Below, piece by piece: positions 17,677-25,644 of a DNA stretch of 64,000 nt. This DNA comes from Helicobacter sp. 16-1353 (lineage in GTDB: Bacteria > Campylobacterota > Campylobacteria > Campylobacterales > Helicobacteraceae). The stretch lies in NCBI RefSeq assembly GCF_003288815.1, contig NZ_NHYM01000003.1:1-64000 (forward strand). The letters run 5' to 3'. Position 1 is the stretch's first letter. Each line of letters starts with the position of its first letter. The position numbers were made by a program, and so were the translations under genes. Below the pieces are notes generated by a model that ran no database searches, was not told the origin of the DNA, and was given only the letters and a program-made list of their open reading frames with translations.

Positions 17677-18608
17677 TATTTACGGAAGCTGGAAGTAATT
17701 TTGGATTAGGGCATTTAAGTAGATGTGTGGCATTAAAAGACTATCTAGTAAATGCTGGATTTGAAACTACTATTTATAGTAGAGGCAGTTTTTCTTCCAA
17801 TGATTGCGTATCTTTGGAATGGTTAGCAGAATCCTCAAAGGAGAATCTTAAAAATATCTTACACAATAAACCGCTTGTATTTGTGGATTCATATTATGCG
17901 GATTTTGCACTATGTGAATATATCAATAAAATGGCGAAAGTTTGCGTATTTTTTGATGATTTTAATAGAATGCAATACCCAAAAAATTCCATTATACTAA
18001 ACGGAGCACTCAACGCACAAAAATATTATATCGATGTTTGTAATGAGATGTTTGTAGGTATTGAGTATTTTTTATTAAGAAAAGAATTTAGACAAAAAGA
18101 ACATAAAATAATCAATAAAGATATAAGTAGAATCCTAATTACTTTAGGTGGAAATGATGAAGCAAATAATAATCAAAAAGTATTAGAAATACTAGAAAAA
18201 GAATGTTATTATGCAATGATTGATATTGTTATTGGGGAGATTCACAAGCCACTAAGTTATGGTTTTAACACAAATGTGCATAAAAATCTCAGTCCAAATG
18301 TGCTTAAGAATCTAATGTTAGATTGTGATATAGCCATAAGTGGTGGCGGTGTAACGATGGTTGAGCTACAATCTATGAAAACCCCGACAATAGCACTACA
18401 AATCGCTCCAAATCAAGCATATCAACTTAGAGCTTGGCAAAAAGAAGGTCTTAGATTAGCAGAGAATGTATATCAAATAAAAGGTTTGTTGAAAACACTA
18501 AAAAAATTCAAAGATAGAAAAAAGCTCTTTAATCGCCTATCAAAGATAGAAATAGGGGCAAAAGTGCCAGATTTTATAACAATAATAGTAGATAAATATA
18601 ATGCCTAA
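17664..18608 (+). CDS. pseG: UDP-2,4-diacetamido-2,4,6-trideoxy-beta-L-altrose hydrolase
   Basis: PseG (314 aa) removes UDP from the altropyranose intermediate of pseudaminic acid synthesis. It has a GT-B-like fold. The signature EAGSNFGLGHLSRCVAL (residues 6-22, with catalytic His in GLGH) and the nucleotide-binding C-terminal ISGGGVTMVELQSMKTPTI are present, as are ILITLGGND and FFDDFNR. It overlaps the end of pseF by 13 bases. Confidence 0.94.
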   Translation: MQAVIFTEAGSNFGLGHLSRCVALKDYLVNAGFETTIYSRGSFSSNDCVSLEWLAESSKENLKNILHNKPLVFVDSYYADFALCEYINKMAKVCVFFDDFNRMQYPKNSIILNGALNAQKYYIDVCNEMFVGIEYFLLRKEFRQKEHKIINKDISRILITLGGNDEANNNQKVLEILEKECYYAMIDIVIGEIHKPLSYGFNTNVHKNLSPNVLKNLMLDCDIAISGGGVTMVELQSMKTPTIALQIAPNQAYQLRAWQKEGLRLAENVYQIKGLLKTLKKFKDRKKLFNRLSKIEIGAKVPDFITIIVDKYNA

Positions 18609-18620
18609 TAAAGAATATTA

Positions 18621-19157
18621 ATGAAAAATACTTTTATATTGGATAATATAAGCGTGATTAATTTTATTCATCTAAATGAAGATGATTTATTGGAGATTCT
18701 AAAAATGCGAAATAATCCAAAGATTTCACAATGGATGCTTGTAGATAGGCAAATAAGCCGAACCGAGCATTTTAATTTTATTGAGAATCTAAAACTACAA
18801 AAAAAACAAATATATTTTGCACTAAAACATATGGATATGATTTTGGGTGTTATCTCGCTAACTAATATTGATTTATACAACAAAAACGCATTTATTGGAA
18901 TCTACGCAAATCCAAATCTTTTGCAACCTAATAATAAAAGCAAAAGCGTAGGACATAGGATAATGAAGGTTTTAAAATATATTAGTTTTGATGAATTATC
19001 GTTGCATATTATCTTTGCAAAATGTCTTAGCACAAATATGTCGGCACTAAGATTCTATGAAAAAGAAGGTTTTTTGAAATGTGGAATCCTACCTCAATCT
19101 ATTAAGAAAGCAGATGGATTTATAGATACGATTTTATTATCGTTTAAAAAGGATTAA
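18621..19157 (+). CDS. pseH: UDP-4-amino-sugar N-acetyltransferase (PseH)
   Basis: PseH (178 aa) is a GNAT-fold enzyme that acetylates the 4-amino group of the altrosamine intermediate, before PseG acts. Motifs include ILKMRNNPKISQWML near residue 25, the acetyl-CoA loop region SVGHRIMKVLKYISF and the C-terminal FYEKEGF seen in this subfamily. It lies 12 bases after pseG and ends three bases before pseI. Confidence 0.92.
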   Translation: MKNTFILDNISVINFIHLNEDDLLEILKMRNNPKISQWMLVDRQISRTEHFNFIENLKLQKKQIYFALKHMDMILGVISLTNIDLYNKNAFIGIYANPNLLQPNNKSKSVGHRIMKVLKYISFDELSLHIIFAKCLSTNMSALRFYEKEGFLKCGILPQSIKKADGFIDTILLSFKKD

Positions 19158-19160
19158 ATT

Positions 19161-20216
19161 GTGGGAGTTTTTATCGTAGCGGAGCTAAGTGCTAACCATA
19201 ATAAAGATTTAAGCCTAGCAAAAGAAAGTTTATATGCGATAAAAGAATGCCAAGCAGACGCTATAAAGTTGCAAACATATACGCCAGATAGCTTGACTTT
19301 GAATTGCAGAAATGATTTCTTTAAGATTAAATCAAATACTATTTGGGATAATAAATATCTTTATGATTTGTATAATGAAGCGTGTATGCCATTGGAATGG
19401 AATGAAGAACTTTTTAGCTTAGCAAAGAAGATTGGATTAACTTGCTTTAGTAGTGCTTTTGATATTAGCGGAGTAGATTTATTAGAATCTCTAGATAATC
19501 CAATATATAAAATTGCAAGTTTTGAGATTACTGATATTCCATTGATTAGCTATATAGCAAGTAGGAATAAACCTATTATTTTATCGAGTGGTATTGCTAT
19601 GGGAGATGAGATAAAAGAAGCAGTAAATGTTATAAAAGCACAGAATAACACAGATATAACACTATTAAAATGCACTAGCGCTTATCCTGCACCGATAAAT
19701 GAAATGAATCTACTTCAAATGGTTAAGGACGCAAAAAAATATAATATAAAATATGGTCTATCCGACCATAGTTTAGGATTTAATGCAAGTATTATAGCCA
19801 CTACTTTAAAGGCTAGTATTATCGAAAAACATTTTGTTTTAGATAAGAAAAAAGGCGGTTTAGATTCTGCTTTTAGTATGGATTGTAAGGAATTTAGAGA
19901 GCTAGTAAGGCTCATTAGAGAAAGCCAAGATGCAATTGGTAGTAGTGATTACAAAATAGAAACATTAATAGACATAAACACGGAATCCAACCCAAAAGGA
20001 AGGGAATTTGCTAGAAGTTTATTTGTATCTAAAGATATAAAAAAAGGTGAAAAACTAAGCTTAGATAATGTGCGTTCGGTTCGACCAAGTAATGGCTTAT
20101 CTCCAAAATATTTATATAAAATCATAGGAAAAACCGCAAAAAGGAATCTTGAATTTGGCAAACCACTTGAGTGGCAAGATATTGAGATAAGTGATATTGA
20201 AATGGCTGATATATAG
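19161..20216 (+). CDS. pseI: Pseudaminic acid synthase
   Basis: PseI (351 aa) condenses the free 6-deoxy-altrose with phosphoenolpyruvate to give pseudaminic acid. The NeuB-like barrel shows IVAELSANHNKDLSLAKE at the N-terminus, KIASFEITDIPL, LSSGIAMGDE, LKCTSAYPAP, YGLSDHSLG and the C-terminal antifreeze-like SAF domain (ARSLFVSKDIKKGEKLS, VRPSNGL). The start is GTG at 19161. It closes the cluster. pseB and pseC, needed for the first two steps, are not in the window. Confidence 0.95.
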   Translation: MGVFIVAELSANHNKDLSLAKESLYAIKECQADAIKLQTYTPDSLTLNCRNDFFKIKSNTIWDNKYLYDLYNEACMPLEWNEELFSLAKKIGLTCFSSAFDISGVDLLESLDNPIYKIASFEITDIPLISYIASRNKPIILSSGIAMGDEIKEAVNVIKAQNNTDITLLKCTSAYPAPINEMNLLQMVKDAKKYNIKYGLSDHSLGFNASIIATTLKASIIEKHFVLDKKKGGLDSAFSMDCKEFRELVRLIRESQDAIGSSDYKIETLIDINTESNPKGREFARSLFVSKDIKKGEKLSLDNVRSVRPSNGLSPKYLYKIIGKTAKRNLEFGKPLEWQDIEISDIEMADI

Positions 20217-20463
20217 TTTTATAAAATATTAAGATTCTAAAAAAGTTAAAGTTTTTAAAAAAGAATCTTTGAAATTTAGTTGAAGATTCTACTTAAAGGT
20301 GTAGAGATAAAAAATTCTGTAATTTTTTAAGAAAGTTTTAAGAACTTTGGCTTTAGAGCATAGAAATTCAAATTTTAATTTCTCTCACAAAACTTAAATT
20401 AGTTTTAAAAAATATTAGAATCTAACATTATTTAAGGATTGAAAAATCTATTAATTAGATAAA

Positions 20464-20949
20464 TTAATAAATTTTTTGCTCTTTTTGACATTTATTGCAA
20501 ACTACAAAAAGTCGTAAATTATCACTCACAAGCTGACATTGCAAACTATGTGCAATTTGTAATTGTTTATCTTTAATCTCATCATCAATAAATTCTGTTA
20601 TTTTTCCACAACCAAGACATATAATATGATAGTGATGCTCTTTTGCTGCAATCTCATATCTTTTACCATTTTTATCCACATCTATTGAGGTTACAAAGCC
20701 ATAAGTTTCTAAAAATTGCAGGATTCTATAAACAGAAGAAATCGAACTATCTTTATTATTTTTTTTCATAATTGCTGCTATTTCTTCGCTATTTAGATGA
20801 ACTTTACTATTGTAGATTAAGGATAAAATATCTTCTCTTTGCTTTGAGGTTTTAAGTTTTTTTGCTGATACAACTTGTTTTAGTTTTGATAAAACAGAAT
20901 TTAGAGATTCTACTTTTTTAATCTCTTGGTTATTTAGTTTTAATTCCAT
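20464..20949 (-). CDS. fur: Ferric uptake regulator
   Basis: Fur (161 aa) is a metal-dependent transcription repressor of iron uptake. It has a winged helix (KLKTSKQREDILSLIYNS, HLNSEEI, SSISSVYRILQFLE) followed by a dimer and metal domain (YEIAAKEHHYHIICLGCGKITEF, CxxC at about 121-124, and a second CNKC near the end). It has the N-terminal extension typical of epsilonproteobacterial Fur, and KRYEIAAKEHH is the same as in H. pylori Fur from memory. PerR is a less likely alternative. The upstream region (20950-21128) is very AT-rich and has several A/T-rich dyads that could be Fur sites, but I cannot define one. Confidence 0.9.
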   Translation of the reverse strand: MELKLNNQEIKKVESLNSVLSKLKQVVSAKKLKTSKQREDILSLIYNSKVHLNSEEIAAIMKKNNKDSSISSVYRILQFLETYGFVTSIDVDKNGKRYEIAAKEHHYHIICLGCGKITEFIDDEIKDKQLQIAHSLQCQLVSDNLRLFVVCNKCQKEQKIY

Positions 20950-21068
20950 AATTTCCCTTTTTTATTTTTATTTATATTCCCAACTTATCCAAGCTATTAC
21001 TTTAAAATACAAAATTATAACTTATATTGTAGCAATATAATATAGTCAGCATACATAATCATCTATTT

Positions 21069-21074
21069 TATGAT
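21069..21074 (+). promoter_or_regulatory. Candidate -10 box of the tlpD-like gene
   Basis: TATGAT in tttTATGATagaat lies 55 bases before the ATG, with T-rich sequence upstream. The ribosome-binding site AAAGGAG (about 21117) is strong and well spaced. Confidence 0.45.
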
Positions 21075-21128
21075 AGAATTCTAAGGATAATTGCAAATAT
21101 TACTTAAAGTATTGTAAAGGAGAAAAAT

Positions 21129-22442
21129 ATGTTTGGTTCGAGGGCTAATAATAATACAGAAGAGCTTTTAAACTCATACAAAAAAGAAATTCAAGAGTTA
21201 AGACAAGAATGCAATCTCTATAAAACGATAGCAGGATTCTCGCAAGATGAGGCTATTGTAGCTTTGAAAAATGGAGAGGTTATTTTTAAAAATGAGAAAG
21301 TCGCAGCATTAAAAAATTTTGAAGATATTAGAGTGGCATTAAAAGATGGAGTTAGTAAAATAACCACAAATGACCACGATATGTTAGTCAAATCAAAAAG
21401 AGTAGATGATATACTTATATTTTCTTTGGTTGAAGAAAGCCCTAGATTAGCATCGAAACAAGGACTTGACTTATTACATTCATATGACAATAGTATCAAA
21501 ACAGGGACGATTTTCACACAAGCTACATTGGTTAAATTAGTAGAAGAATTGCGTGAGATATTTGAAGCAGCTGCTAATAGCGAAGAGGGAATGAAAAAAG
21601 GGCTTAATATCTCAAATTCCTCATCGCAAAAAATTAATATATTATATGAAAAAATGCAAAATGCAATTAGCCTTGTAAGCTCTCTAATCCAGCGAAGTAA
21701 CGAGATTACAAATGTAATTTCGCTAATTGATGATATAGCCGAGCAGACGAATCTTTTAGCACTAAATGCGACTATTGAGGCAGCTAGAGCAGGGGAGCAT
21801 GGAAGAGGATTCGCTGTTGTTGCAGATGAGGTGCGAAAATTAGCAGAAAAAACTCAAAAAGCTACAAAAGAAATTGCTATTGTTGTTAAGTCAATGCAAC
21901 AAGAGGCAAGCGATATACAAACTAGCACAGAAGAGATTAATGAAGTAACAGAGGGTGTAAAAAATAATATAGATGAATTACATGGTATGATAAAATTATT
22001 CAAAGATGATGCAGGTATAGCGAAATTAAAAGTATCTTGTGCCAATGATAGGGTTTTCTGTGGATTAGCAAAAATAGACCATGTGTTATACAAACAATCT
22101 CTATACTCACTTATATTTAGAATGTCTAATGAATTTAATCAAGTGGATAGCCATTCTTGTCGCTTTGGTAAATGGTATTATGAGGGAATCGGCAAGAAAG
22201 AGTTCTCCCATACATCAGGTTATAAAAAAGTTGAATTCCCTCACAACACAGTTCATAATGAAGCAAATTCTCTCGCTAAATTCCTACTTGATACTAGCAA
22301 ATCAACACCTAAAAATATCATAGATGAAAAAGTAGGAGCAATAGAGGATGCTAGTTCTCAAGTATTTGCTGCTATCGATGAAATGCTAAATGAAAAAATT
22401 GCAGGGACTGTAGCAGAAATGTCTTCATTGAATAAAAACTAA
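21129..22442 (+). CDS. tlpD: Cytoplasmic methyl-accepting chemotaxis protein, TlpD-like
   Basis: The protein (437 aa) has no membrane segment. It starts with a coiled coil, then a poorly conserved sensing region, then the MCP signalling domain with the hairpin tip [41 protein letters not shown] at about residues 200-240. A C-terminal CZB zinc-binding domain follows ([36 protein letters not shown]), with the expected His, Cys and His ligands. H. pylori TlpD, with the same architecture, senses energy and reactive-oxygen or metabolic stress and controls tactic behaviour. The next genes, bioF and PBP1A, match the H. pylori order after tlpD. Confidence 0.92.
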   Translation: MFGSRANNNTEELLNSYKKEIQELRQECNLYKTIAGFSQDEAIVALKNGEVIFKNEKVAALKNFEDIRVALKDGVSKITTNDHDMLVKSKRVDDILIFSLVEESPRLASKQGLDLLHSYDNSIKTGTIFTQATLVKLVEELREIFEAAANSEEGMKKGLNISNSSSQKINILYEKMQNAISLVSSLIQRSNEITNVISLIDDIAEQTNLLALNATIEAARAGEHGRGFAVVADEVRKLAEKTQKATKEIAIVVKSMQQEASDIQTSTEEINEVTEGVKNNIDELHGMIKLFKDDAGIAKLKVSCANDRVFCGLAKIDHVLYKQSLYSLIFRMSNEFNQVDSHSCRFGKWYYEGIGKKEFSHTSGYKKVEFPHNTVHNEANSLAKFLLDTSKSTPKNIIDEKVGAIEDASSQVFAAIDEMLNEKIAGTVAEMSSLNKN

Positions 22443-22449
22443 GGCATAT

Positions 22450-23544
22450 ATGTTTTATACCAAAGAACTAAAGGTATTAGATAAAAGCAATCTACTTAGG
22501 GTTAGAAAGATTTTTTCTAACTCTTATCTTGATTTTGCCTCAAATGATTATTTGGGGCTTTCTTACAATAAAAAACTTCTAAAAAAAGCCTATAAATTAG
22601 CAAAAACTATACAATGGAACGCTCCACGAGCTTCAATGCTTGTAAATGGATATTCGAAATTGCATTTATTGTTAGAGCAAAAATTAGCAAAAATTAATGA
22701 TTTTGAAAGTTGTATTATATTTGGCAGTGGATTCTTAGCAAATATCGCATTATTTGAGAGTTTATGTAGAAAAAATGATTTTCTATTTATTGATGAAGAA
22801 TACCACGCAAGTGGCATTTTAGCCACGAAATTATTGCAAGATAGAGTGGTTTTTTTCAAACATAATGATGAAAATGATTTAATAAATAAGATGAAAAATA
22901 TCACTTTGAAAAAAGATTCTAGAATCCTAATTGCAATTGAGGGAATCTACTCTATGAGCGGGGATATTGCAAGTGATAGATTCGCAGATATTGCACTTAG
23001 TAATAATGCCATATTAATTGTAGATGAAGCCCATAGTAGCGGAACTTTGGGGGAGAATCTACTTGGATATTTTGATTACTACAAGATTCCAAATTCACCA
23101 AATTTTATAAAATTAGGAACTTTTTCAAAAGCCTATGGAAGCTATGGAGCATATGTTTTATCAAGTAATCATATAGCACAATATTTGCAAACTAGGGCAA
23201 AACCGCTGATTTACTCAACTGCATTATCTACTTTTGATACGGCTTTGGCTTTGGTGAATCTAAACTATATCATTAAAAATAAGAAATTTTTATATAAAAA
23301 AATTCAAAATAATAAAAAAATCATTTTAAAACAATTTAAAGTAAAATTAGATTCTCAAATATTTTCAATACAATTTAACAATCAAATGGATATGATAAAT
23401 AAAGCAAATTTACTACAAAAACATAATATTTTAGTAGGTGCAATTCGCAAACCAACAGCTAAGTATCCGCTGCTTAGGATTATTTTATCAACCAAACACA
23501 AAAAAAAGGATATTAAGAAATTATGCAATTTATTAAAAAGCTAA
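22450..23544 (+). CDS. bioF: 8-amino-7-oxononanoate synthase-like PLP enzyme
   Basis: The protein (364 aa) belongs to the alpha-oxoamine synthase family. BioF joins pimeloyl-ACP/CoA and alanine in biotin synthesis. Signature segments are LDFASNDYLGLS, GFLANIALFESL, DEEYHASG, IVDEAHSSGTLGE and the PLP-lysine motif LGTFSKAYGSYGAYV (Lys227). 2-amino-3-ketobutyrate CoA ligase is the closest alternative, but the genomic order tlpD-bioF-pbp1A is the one known from H. pylori. It overlaps the next gene by 22 bases. Confidence 0.88.
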   Translation: MFYTKELKVLDKSNLLRVRKIFSNSYLDFASNDYLGLSYNKKLLKKAYKLAKTIQWNAPRASMLVNGYSKLHLLLEQKLAKINDFESCIIFGSGFLANIALFESLCRKNDFLFIDEEYHASGILATKLLQDRVVFFKHNDENDLINKMKNITLKKDSRILIAIEGIYSMSGDIASDRFADIALSNNAILIVDEAHSSGTLGENLLGYFDYYKIPNSPNFIKLGTFSKAYGSYGAYVLSSNHIAQYLQTRAKPLIYSTALSTFDTALALVNLNYIIKNKKFLYKKIQNNKKIILKQFKVKLDSQIFSIQFNNQMDMINKANLLQKHNILVGAIRKPTAKYPLLRIILSTKHKKKDIKKLCNLLKS

Positions 23545-25601
23545 ATAAAAAAGTTATATTAGCAATTCTATTACTTGTAGTGTTTTTTATTATAGGTTTC
23601 ATTGCAATAGTTGTTTATGATACGCAAAGTAAGGTTTCTACGATTATAAATTATAAGCCCGGAATTGCCCTTAAAATCCTAGATAGAAAAGATAGACTTG
23701 TAGCAAATGTATTTGAAAATGAATTTAGATATTACACTACTTTTGAGCAGATTCCACCAAAAATCATTGAAACATTATTAGCCGTAGAAGATACAATGTT
23801 TTTTGAACATAATGGAGTAAATTTTGATGCCATTTCAAGGGCGATGTTGAAAAATATTAAAAGTGGTGGATATATCGAGGGTGGAAGCACGATAACACAG
23901 CAATTGGTTAAAAATGTAGCACTTTCAAGGGAAAAAACTATTGATAGAAAGCTTAAAGAAGCCGTCCTTGCGATACAAGTTGAAAATATATTATCAAAAG
24001 AAGAGATTCTAGAAAAATATCTAAATTATATTTATTTTGGACACGGATATTATGGTGTAAAAACAGCAGCACACGGATATTTTAATAAAGAATTACCAAA
24101 TCTAAGCCTAAAAGAAATCGCAATGCTTATGGCACTTCCTCGTGCTCCATCATATTATGACCCTGTGAAGAATTTTGAATTTTCACTCTCAAGGGCAAAT
24201 AGCATTTTAGAGCGAATGTTTTCTTTGGGCTGGATTAATAAAGATGAGTATGAAACTGCAATAAATGAAAAGCCAAAGGTGTATGACCAAACATTAACGC
24301 AGAATCTAGCTCCATATGTTGTAGATGAGGTTTTACGACAATTAGGACATATCAAAGACTTAAAAACGGGCGGATATATAGTTAGACTAAATATTGATTT
24401 AGATTATCAAAAAGTAGCACAAGATGCGTTAATCTATGGTTATGAAAATATTCAAAAAAGATTAGATTCTCTAAATAAAAAAGATAAGAATAAGGAAGAA
24501 ATACAAGAAGAAGCCGATGATTTACTAAATGGTGCTATTGTGGTTACACAAAGTAGAACGGGAAATGTTTTGGCACTTGTGGGTGGAGTTGATTATGCAA
24601 AAAGTAATTTTAATCGCGCCACACAAGCACAAAGACAATTTGGAAGCACAGTAAAACCTTTTATATATCAAATTGCTTTTGATATGGGATATTCTTCTGC
24701 AAGCACTATTTCTGATGTGGCACGAAGCTTTAAGGAAATAGAAAATATTAAAAGTGATATGGAAGGTGATGAAGAAATCGAAGAAGAGAGAATCTGGAAG
24801 CCAAAGAATTATACGCAAAATTTTAGTGGCATAGTTACCCTAAAAGATGCTCTAAGAAGGTCTCTAAATCTTGCAACTGTGAATCTTGTGGATTTAATAG
24901 GATTCCAAAATATATACAATAAAATGCTTGAATATGGATTTAAGAATATCCAAAAAGATATGTCGATTATATTAGGAAGTTTTACTCTCTCGCCAATGGA
25001 TGCCATAAGGCAATATTCCTTATTTGCAAATTATGGAACGATAAATGAACCAAAACTAATAAGAAGCATTGTAAATGATAATAATGAAGAGATATTTGCA
25101 ATATCAAATGAGATGGAAAGTGTAGAGGAAAATAATATAAATGAGATTCTAGAAAATATCGAAAAAAATCCACTTGAATTCACAACCCCAAGTCAGGCGT
25201 ATATAACCATTGATATACTAAGAAGTGTAATAACACACGGAACGGGACGAAGAGCACATGTAAATGGCATAGAATTAGCCGGCAAAACGGGAACATCAAA
25301 TGATAATGTAGATGCTTGGTTTAGTGGCTTTTCCCCGACACTACAAGTTGTAGTTTGGTATGGTAGAGATGATAATACCCCAATTGGTGAGCATCAAACA
25401 GGTGGCGTTGTTGCCGCTCCTGCATTTGCTAATTTCTTTAGGAATATTCTAAAAGTAGAACCCGGCTTAAAGCGAGTTTTTGATATACCAGAAGGCGTTT
25501 GGAAACAAAATATTAATGGCGAAGATTATTATTACACAGAAACCTCAAAAATACCAAAACAACGAGGTATAGATAAGATTGACGATAATCTTCTTTTTTA
25601 G
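23523..25601 (+). CDS. pbp1A: Penicillin-binding protein 1A
   Basis: This bifunctional peptidoglycan synthase (692 aa) has one N-terminal membrane anchor (KVILAILLLVVFFIIGFIAIV). The GT51 glycosyltransferase domain has LLAVEDTMFFEHNGVNF, EGGSTITQQLVKN and ILEKYLNYIYFG. The transpeptidase has FGSTVKPFIYQIAF (catalytic Ser in STVK), LRRSLNLATVNL (SLN) and AGKTGTSNDNVDAWF (KTG). An acidic insert rich in Glu (MEGDEEIEEERI) lies between the first two transpeptidase motifs. It acts at the periplasmic face of the membrane. It starts inside bioF, so the two are co-transcribed. Confidence 0.95.
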   Translation: MQFIKKLNKKVILAILLLVVFFIIGFIAIVVYDTQSKVSTIINYKPGIALKILDRKDRLVANVFENEFRYYTTFEQIPPKIIETLLAVEDTMFFEHNGVNFDAISRAMLKNIKSGGYIEGGSTITQQLVKNVALSREKTIDRKLKEAVLAIQVENILSKEEILEKYLNYIYFGHGYYGVKTAAHGYFNKELPNLSLKEIAMLMALPRAPSYYDPVKNFEFSLSRANSILERMFSLGWINKDEYETAINEKPKVYDQTLTQNLAPYVVDEVLRQLGHIKDLKTGGYIVRLNIDLDYQKVAQDALIYGYENIQKRLDSLNKKDKNKEEIQEEADDLLNGAIVVTQSRTGNVLALVGGVDYAKSNFNRATQAQRQFGSTVKPFIYQIAFDMGYSSASTISDVARSFKEIENIKSDMEGDEEIEEERIWKPKNYTQNFSGIVTLKDALRRSLNLATVNLVDLIGFQNIYNKMLEYGFKNIQKDMSIILGSFTLSPMDAIRQYSLFANYGTINEPKLIRSIVNDNNEEIFAISNEMESVEENNINEILENIEKNPLEFTTPSQAYITIDILRSVITHGTGRRAHVNGIELAGKTGTSNDNVDAWFSGFSPTLQVVVWYGRDDNTPIGEHQTGGVVAAPAFANFFRNILKVEPGLKRVFDIPEGVWKQNINGEDYYYTETSKIPKQRGIDKIDDNLLF

Positions 25602-25644
25602 ATTATTGTTAAAACAAAATAGGGCAAAAATATAGGGGCAAAAT

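Noticed and set aside
20950-21128. Fur box in the fur-tlpD intergenic region
   Set aside because: The region is so AT-rich that A/T dyads are expected by chance. No sequence could be separated from background by eye.
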